From NCBI RefSeq assembly GCF_003386205.1, contig NZ_QRDY01000021.1, positions 31,133 through 95,132 on the forward strand: a stretch of DNA of 64,000 nucleotides, read 5' to 3'. This document shows, in pieces, positions 58,900-64,000 of the stretch; position 1 is the stretch's first letter; every line of letters starts with the position of its first letter. The position numbers were made by a program, and so were the translations under genes. This DNA is from Cohnella lupini. Its GTDB lineage: Bacteria; Bacillota; Bacilli; Paenibacillales; Paenibacillaceae. The notes beneath the pieces were generated by a model, which saw only the letters and a list, made by a program, of their open reading frames with translations, searched no databases and was not told the DNA's origin.

Positions 58900-59628
58900 T
58901 TATCTGACACTGTGCCGTTTAATGAATCTCAGCGAACCGATTCGGGCGGAAACAGCGTCGGCCAGGCCAAGCTCCGTTCGCCTTTGGGCAGCATTGTAAT
59001 ACAAGCGGACGTTCGCGGGGACGAACTGAGATAAATAAGTATAGTCGGGGTATGTGACTTGGTCCAGTAAATACGCCGATACGGTTGCGCCGGGCACCCG
59101 ATTTTTGTTGAGCGCCGCTATGATTCCGGCGGCGGGTTTAATGCCGACGCCGTGGCCGTAATAGAGGTCTTCGCCCATCTTGACGACGTTTTCCCCCTGC
59201 CATTCCATTTTATCCGGATTGACCTCGGGGTTTTTGAAATAGAGAACGTCGCCCGGCCTGGCATATTGGCTGCCCGCGTCGTCTTGCGTGAGACCTAGAT
59301 CGCTGTCGGTATACCAACTGTGCAAGAGCAAGTTCGGGAACAGCCTGTCGAATTCGGTATCGCCGATCGTATCCAAGACCCCCTTATACAACACGATGAT
59401 GATGGAGGTCGCGCATTCGAAGCCGTATTTCGGCCCGTTTAGGAAAATATCCCGAATACCGACGCTCGGCGGTACTTCGTTTCGGAGCAAGAAGCCTCCC
59501 TCGTTCGTTAAGTGCCAATACTGTTTGTTGCAGAAGGACGTCCTGAACGTCGCGAACCTCGTTCCGCCCTTGCTTAAGTCTCTGGCCGCCTCGACGATAT
59601 TCGATCTCAAGTTAGATTCGAATTGCAT
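58900..59628 (-). CDS. tgl: Protein-glutamine gamma-glutamyltransferase (spore coat transglutaminase)
   Basis: 242 residues from ATG 59628 behind AAAGGAAGTG. Cross-links spore-coat proteins by epsilon-(gamma-glutamyl)lysine bonds. It aligns with B. subtilis Tgl: NIVEAARDLSKGGTRFATF, PPSVGIRDIFLNGPKYGFECATSIIIV with the catalytic Cys (C82), then GDVLYFKNPEVNPDKMEWQGENVVKMGEDLYYGHGVGI. The gene marks the host as an endospore former. An ATG-like upstream extension to 59703 is unlikely given the ribosome site. Confidence 0.93.
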   Translation of the reverse strand: MQFESNLRSNIVEAARDLSKGGTRFATFRTSFCNKQYWHLTNEGGFLLRNEVPPSVGIRDIFLNGPKYGFECATSIIIVLYKGVLDTIGDTEFDRLFPNLLLHSWYTDSDLGLTQDDAGSQYARPGDVLYFKNPEVNPDKMEWQGENVVKMGEDLYYGHGVGIKPAAGIIAALNKNRVPGATVSAYLLDQVTYPDYTYLSQFVPANVRLYYNAAQRRTELGLADAVSARIGSLRFIKRHSVR

Positions 59629-59820
59629 CTGAACACTTCCTTTGGGTTCTTTGTTTATACATACTATGGGAATCGGATAGCTCTTGTGTGTTTGGCTAAT
59701 CATGTAATGGAGGTCGGGATAACTTTCGGCCGTTTTTTTTGCTATAATAATGGATTAGAACAGGAAACGCGGACTATTCCGACGAAATCATTGTAGGACA
59801 GCAAATAGGGAGGACTCACA

Positions 59821-60768
59821 TTGTTAAAACCAACCAGCATTCGGATCATGAATTTCATTTTGTATTTCAAGATCGCTTTTTTCGTAGTCGGATTATTCGC
59901 TTTCCTTAATTCGAAGGATTTGGAACCGAGCGTCGAGGAAAACAAGAATCTGATCATCATGCTTTCCTTGGTCAGCATCCTGTCGATGGCATTCATGATT
60001 TATCTCATCAATAAGAGAAGATTCCTGCCGACGATTATCATTACGTTCGTCGTCTTCGTGCTTTCCTATTTAGCGAATCCCATTCAATTTTTCCTCTCGG
60101 TCATTCTTATTCTATTGGTCATTCTTCGCCCGACCAGGAACTACTTCCGCGGCATTGGCGTTACGAGAGAAGAACCGGCGGCAGAAGTAATCGAGACGGA
60201 AGCGGAAGCGACGGAAGGACAATCCGACGAAGTGCGCAAGGAGCAGGTCGTTCCCCAAGCGAAAACCCAGCCTAAGCTTAAGAAAGATCCGGAAGTGTAC
60301 ATACGCGAAGCGACGCCCGAAGATTCGGATACGATTTACTCGCTCATGATGATCGCGTTCGAAGAATACAGAACCGCGATTCCGCCATCCAGCGCCCTCG
60401 AGGAAACGGACGAATCGATTGCCCAAGCGCTTAAGGAGCAAAGCGAGTTCGCGGCCATCCTGTACGAGGACGATACCGCTACGGCGATGGTCAGGTTCAA
60501 GTACGACGGGGACGCCATTTACTTCTACCGCTTGTCCGTCGTGCCTAATCGGCGCAGAAGAGGTTATGCCAAGCAGTTGGTGAAATGGATCGAGAAGCAA
60601 GGCATTACCAAGGGCATGAACATCAGCCGTTGCAAAGTAAGGCAATCCGTGCAGAATAACCTGGTGCTGTATCAGGACATGGGCTACGAGATCGTGAATC
60701 AAGAGCTCGTCGTTCGTCCGGCGGGAACGGTTAAGGCGCTTACGATGGAGAAGAAGCTCGGAGTATGA
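59821..60768 (+). CDS. Membrane-anchored GNAT N-acetyltransferase
   Basis: 315 residues from TTG 59821 behind AGGGAGG. The N-terminal 110 residues have three to four membrane helices (LYFKIAFFVVGLFAF, IIMLSLVSILSMAFMIYLI, TIIITFVVFVLSYL, FFLSVILILLVIL). An acidic linker follows, then a GNAT domain at about 155-310 with the acetyl-CoA motif LSVVPNRRRRGYAKQLVKWIEKQG. The acceptor is unknown. The membrane tether on a GNAT domain is unusual. Confidence 0.82.
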   Translation: MLKPTSIRIMNFILYFKIAFFVVGLFAFLNSKDLEPSVEENKNLIIMLSLVSILSMAFMIYLINKRRFLPTIIITFVVFVLSYLANPIQFFLSVILILLVILRPTRNYFRGIGVTREEPAAEVIETEAEATEGQSDEVRKEQVVPQAKTQPKLKKDPEVYIREATPEDSDTIYSLMMIAFEEYRTAIPPSSALEETDESIAQALKEQSEFAAILYEDDTATAMVRFKYDGDAIYFYRLSVVPNRRRRGYAKQLVKWIEKQGITKGMNISRCKVRQSVQNNLVLYQDMGYEIVNQELVVRPAGTVKALTMEKKLGV

Positions 60769-60783
60769 CAAAATAGATCGATT

Positions 60784-60823
60784 AAACCGGCTCACCCGAT
60801 CGTTAGATCGGGTGAGCCGGTTT
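60784..60823 (+). terminator. Perfect hairpin between GNAT and GTPase genes
   Basis: An 18-base perfect stem (AAACCGGCTCACCCGATC with its complement) around GTTA, ending TTTG. Seven bases further on is the GGAGG site of the next gene, so it is either the terminator of the first gene or an attenuator for the second. Confidence 0.75.
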
Positions 60824-60839
60824 GTGGAGGTGACGCGAT

Positions 60840-62837
60840 ATGCGGACGGATTTGCGAAACGTCGGAATATTCGCCCACGTCGACGCGGGCAAGACGACGA
60901 CGACCGAACAGATTTTATACCTCAGCGGGCGAATTCGCTCCTTAGGCAGCGTGGACAACGGCACCGCCCAGACGGATTGGCTCGATGTAGAACGAACGAG
61001 AGGAATATCCGTCCGGTCCGCGGTCACCGAATTCGAATGGAAAGGCGTTCGCGTTAATTTGGTGGATACCCCGGGTCATGTCGATTTTCTATCCGAAGTG
61101 GAACGTTCGCTAAGGGTCATGGACGGAGCGGTATTGATCGTTTCCGCGGTCGAAGGCGTTCAGGCTCAGACGGAGGTTATCTGGCAGGCTTTAAGGGATA
61201 TGAGAATTCCGACTCTAATCTACGTGAACAAATTGGATCGAATAGGCGCAGATCCGACTAGAACGGTTAACGGGATTCATCGGTTGTTAGCCGCCGGCGC
61301 GGTTCCTATTCAGGTTCCGGATGGAGTCGAGGCCGGGTTTGCATCCGTTATCGATTTGCTCAAGACAGGCGAGGGAGAGGATGTATCCATACCGGCAGCT
61401 CTGTCAGCCGACAGGGAAAGGCTCATGGAGACAATCGCCGAGCAGGACGATGCCTTGCTTCAGCGTTACTTTGAACTAGGAACCCTCGCTAATGAAGAGT
61501 TAGTGTCCGCGCTTAGGACGAGCGTAAGCGAGGCTAAGTTATATCCTATACTTTTCGGAGCGGCCAACCGAGGCTTAGGAATAGACAAGCTGATGGATGC
61601 GATCGTCGATTTGCTGCCTCCGCCCTCAGGCGAGGAGAATGCGCCTTTATCCGGCGTCGTGTTCAAGCTGGACAAGGATCCAACGATGGGTCGTCTAGCT
61701 TATGTCAGATTGTACGGAGGAACGTTGCGCAATCGAGATACGGTGCACAATCGCCTGCTCGATATCGACGAGAAGATTACGCAGATTCGCAAGGTCGACG
61801 GAAAGCGGAGCGAGGACGTCGGCATATTGAAGGCCGGAGATATCGCCGTCGTGTGCGGTTGGAGCCGAGTCAGAATCGGGGATATCATCGGCGATACGGG
61901 AGGTGTTCCGGAAGAGAGGCGGCTCGCGGAGCCTTTGTTGACGGTTCAGGTGCATTGGCGCAACGAAGCGGAATATCCCGCGGTCGTTGCGGCGTTCCAC
62001 GAGCTGGCGGATGAAGATCCCCATCTCGACACGCAATGGCTTCAAGATGACAGAGAGCTTCATTTAAGAGTCATGGGGCCGATACAAGTGGAAGTGCTCG
62101 GCCATATGCTCAAGAGTCGCTTCGGTCTGGAGGTAATGTTCGGTTCTCCTACCGTAATCTATAAGGAAACTCCCGTTCGCCCGGGAGAAGGGTTCGTCGC
62201 TTATACGATGCCCAAGCCTTGCTGGGCGATCTTGCGGTTCGTTATCGAGCCGGGAGAGCGGGGAAGCGGCATGACTTACAGCTCTAACGTCAGATCGGAG
62301 AAGCTTCTGGACAGCTATCAGAACGAGGTAGCAAGGCGGGTGCCGATGGCGCTTGAGCAAGGTTTGCGGGGGTGGCCCGTGACGGATTTGAAGGTGACTT
62401 TAATCGAAGGAGAGCATCACGTCTGGCATACGCATCCGTTGGATTTCGTCATCGCTACTCCGATGGGAATTATGGACGGGTTGAGCAATACGGGAACGAA
62501 GCTTCTGGAGCCGATGCTGCGGTTTCGCTTATCGACGCCGGAGGAGTTCGGGGGTAAGCTTATGAGCGAGCTTGTCGTCATGCGCGGGGAATTCGATACT
62601 CCGATCGTGAAGCAGGGGCGCATGGAAATACAGGGAAGGTTACCGGTGGCGACCTCGCTCGAGTTCCCGGCCCGTCTTGGCTCGATGACCAAGGGTCGAG
62701 GCACGCTGACTACTTTCTTCGACGGTTACGAGGATTGTCCGCCGGACGTGAAAGCCGAGAGAATTAGGCGGGGAGTTAATCCGCTGGATACTTCTAAATA
62801 TATATTGGCGACTCGGAACGCTCTTGCCAGCCAGTAG
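60840..62837 (+). CDS. TetM/OtrA-like ribosomal protection GTPase
   Basis: 665 residues, EF-G-like translation factor. P-loop AHVDAGKTTTTEQ, switch II DTPGHVDFLSEVERSL, NKLD, then domain II and an EF-G-like domain IV/V (MPKPCWAILRFVIEPGERGSGMTYSS, and PARLGSMTKGRGTLTTFFDGYE). Overall pattern matches the Tet(M)/OtrA/TetB(P) class rather than housekeeping EF-G. Chromosomal context without mobile genes suggests an intrinsic copy whose effect on tetracycline tolerance is not given by sequence. ATG 60840 behind GTGGAGGTGA. Confidence 0.88.
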   Translation: MRTDLRNVGIFAHVDAGKTTTTEQILYLSGRIRSLGSVDNGTAQTDWLDVERTRGISVRSAVTEFEWKGVRVNLVDTPGHVDFLSEVERSLRVMDGAVLIVSAVEGVQAQTEVIWQALRDMRIPTLIYVNKLDRIGADPTRTVNGIHRLLAAGAVPIQVPDGVEAGFASVIDLLKTGEGEDVSIPAALSADRERLMETIAEQDDALLQRYFELGTLANEELVSALRTSVSEAKLYPILFGAANRGLGIDKLMDAIVDLLPPPSGEENAPLSGVVFKLDKDPTMGRLAYVRLYGGTLRNRDTVHNRLLDIDEKITQIRKVDGKRSEDVGILKAGDIAVVCGWSRVRIGDIIGDTGGVPEERRLAEPLLTVQVHWRNEAEYPAVVAAFHELADEDPHLDTQWLQDDRELHLRVMGPIQVEVLGHMLKSRFGLEVMFGSPTVIYKETPVRPGEGFVAYTMPKPCWAILRFVIEPGERGSGMTYSSNVRSEKLLDSYQNEVARRVPMALEQGLRGWPVTDLKVTLIEGEHHVWHTHPLDFVIATPMGIMDGLSNTGTKLLEPMLRFRLSTPEEFGGKLMSELVVMRGEFDTPIVKQGRMEIQGRLPVATSLEFPARLGSMTKGRGTLTTFFDGYEDCPPDVKAERIRRGVNPLDTSKYILATRNALASQ

Positions 62838-62849
62838 ACTGTTATAAAT

Positions 62850-62892
62850 AAAAAGCTGTCTCAAGTCATAGTGACTTTTGAGACAGCTTTTT
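62850..62892. terminator. Bidirectional terminator
   Basis: AAAAAGCTGTCTCAA-GTC pairs with GAC-TTTTGAGACAGCTTTTT (two-base bulge) and has T runs in both directions, between the convergent GTPase and phosphatase genes. Confidence 0.88.
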
Positions 62893-62896
62893 GCCG

Positions 62897-63700
62897 TTAT
62901 GCGTTCAATACGAACTTCTGAAGAACGTGCGCGACGCCATCGTCGTTGTTGCTGAAGGTGATGAAGTCGGCGATTTCTTTTAACGCGGGTACCGCGTTTG
63001 CCATCGCGACTCCGAGACCTGCCGCGTTAACCATCTCGTGGTCGTTCATGGCGTCTCCCATCGCTATCGTTTCATCCATCGGAATGCCGTAGTGGGCGGC
63101 GAGGAAGCGCAGCGCATGGCCTTTCGTACCTTCCGGATGCATGAACTCCAGATAGTTGGGTTTCGATTTCGTCAAGTGCACTCGGGAACCGAACAACGAT
63201 TTAAGCTCGGGAAGCAGCGCGTCCAGCTTCGCGGGTTCGTCGATGATGAGCAATTTCGTTTGATTTTCTTGGCTGACGATGGTGCCGAAATCCGTAACGA
63301 CCGTGTAAGGGATGTTAGATTGCTTGGCATAGCCTTTGATCTTGTCGCCGTCTTCGGAAACGTATAGCTTATCGGAGATGTAGCTTTGCAGATGCAGGCC
63401 ATGCTCCTGGCAGTAGGCATATAGCTGCTTGGCGACGTCGACCGGAACGGAACGTTCGTAGAGGATTTCCTCGTCGAGCAGATTTTTGATCAGCGAGCCT
63501 TGGTAAGTAATGATCGGCACGTTCAAGCCGACTTGACGGGCGATTTTCTGCGCGGAATCGAACATTCTTCCCGTCGCGATAGTGAGATGGGCTCCGAGCG
63601 CGATAGCGTCGGTCATGGCTTTGCGCGTCTTATCGGACACCGTAAGCTCGTCGGTCAGCAGCGTGTCGTCGAGATCCATGGCAATTAGGCGGTAAGGCAT
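62897..63700 (-). CDS. Cof-type HAD family phosphatase
   Basis: 267 residues from ATG 63700 behind AAAAGGAG. HAD motif I MDLDDTLL (nucleophile D9, D11), motif II TIATGRMF, motif III Lys region, motif IV GDAMNDHEMVNAAGLGVAMANA, with the C2b cap of the Cof/YidA group and TKPNYLEFMHPEGTKGHAL-like text. Such enzymes hydrolyse sugar phosphates or flavin/nucleotide phosphates; the exact substrate is not predictable. Confidence 0.93.
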   Translation of the reverse strand: MPYRLIAMDLDDTLLTDELTVSDKTRKAMTDAIALGAHLTIATGRMFDSAQKIARQVGLNVPIITYQGSLIKNLLDEEILYERSVPVDVAKQLYAYCQEHGLHLQSYISDKLYVSEDGDKIKGYAKQSNIPYTVVTDFGTIVSQENQTKLLIIDEPAKLDALLPELKSLFGSRVHLTKSKPNYLEFMHPEGTKGHALRFLAAHYGIPMDETIAMGDAMNDHEMVNAAGLGVAMANAVPALKEIADFITFSNNDDGVAHVLQKFVLNA

Positions 63701-64000
63701 GGTATATTTTCTCCTTTTCTCTCTAGAGCAAATAATGTCGAATCTGTTATCGTTCCATTGTAACGTAATTCCGGGGGATCGAAAAGCCGAATCGGCGAAT
63801 CGGCGAGGTCGTACGATGTCCGCCAAATTCCGCCCGCAGAAGTCGATTGGAGCCGAGATAGTAACGAAAACGAACTATCTCCGTCCATCGATGACGATTG
63901 GAGCCGAGATTATACGAAAATGGAGTACCTCAAAAAAGCAAAAAAAATGCCCGCCACCCCGTTTTTGAACTTGACGTTTTTTAAAAGCTTACGACGTTCC
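63701..64000. repeat. Intergenic stretch with 51-base-spaced hairpin repeat
   Basis: No gene supported. CGATTGGAGCCGAGAT occurs at 63844-63859 and 63895-63910. The first copy continues into a perfect stem GAGATAGT / ACTATCTC; the second has a degraded version (GAG...CTC). Upstream is a tandem CGAATCGGCGAATCGG near 63788. It looks like a small intergenic repeat family. Confidence 0.5.

Noticed and set aside
60840..62837. Calling the GTPase an acquired tetracycline resistance gene
   Set aside because: Relation to Tet(M)/OtrA is clear, but there is no mobile element, and base composition agrees with the neighbours; resistance cannot be read from sequence.
63699..63968. 89-codon plus-strand frame near the window end
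   Set aside because: Overlaps the upstream region of the HAD gene and the intergenic repeats; low complexity, no ribosome site.

Overview
The window looks like a chromosome segment of an endospore-forming Firmicute of the Paenibacillaceae (Paenibacillus/Cohnella type). Evidence: many strong AGGAGG-type ribosome binding sites with ATG, GTG and TTG starts, a spore-coat type transglutaminase (Tgl), a Gram-positive Wzz/BY-kinase/PHP-phosphatase exopolysaccharide (EPS) module, a CymR-like operator in front of a sulfate transporter, and a copper-amine-oxidase-type stalk-domain protein. The genus assignment is inference. No rRNA, tRNA or CRISPR array was found. Region 1 (1 to about 22.8 kb) is the right part of a siphovirus prophage: large terminase (cut by the window edge), portal, prohead protease, HK97 capsid, connectors, tail tube, tail chaperones with a -1 frameshift, tape measure, Dit, tail fibre genes, then XhlA/holin/amidase. 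A stalk-domain 'moron' gene with its own promoter is inserted on the opposite strand among the tail genes. Behind the lysis genes lies accessory DNA: a two-gene Septu-type anti-phage system (ptuA-ptuB), two tiny membrane-peptide genes, a ribbon-helix-helix regulator facing one of them across a duplicated palindromic operator, and several small unknown genes. Integrase and early genes are not in the window. Region 2 (23.0-30.7 kb) holds housekeeping genes: nfo, purU, tkt, ppnP, a beta-hydroxyacid dehydrogenase fused to a c-di-GMP-binding PilZ domain, and pgi. Region 3 (30.8-53.3 kb) is a Wzx/Wzy-type exopolysaccharide locus: PHP phosphatase, Wzz-like adaptor, tyrosine kinase, galU, initiating sugar transferase, five glycosyltransferases, polymerase, flippase, acetyltransferase, pyruvyltransferase, manC and ugd. 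Together these predict an acidic, pyruvylated and acetylated polymer built from UDP-glucose, UDP-glucuronate and GDP-mannose. It is followed by a large secreted protein with three repeats of about 315 residues, two single-span membrane proteins and a convergent XRE regulator. Region 4 (53.8-64.0 kb) holds yigZ, a broken yjbQ, a sulfate ABC transporter (cysT-cysW-cysA-sbp) behind a promoter with a CymR-like box, tgl, a membrane-anchored GNAT protein, a TetM/OtrA-like ribosomal protection GTPase and a Cof-type HAD phosphatase, ending in a short repeat-bearing intergenic stretch.
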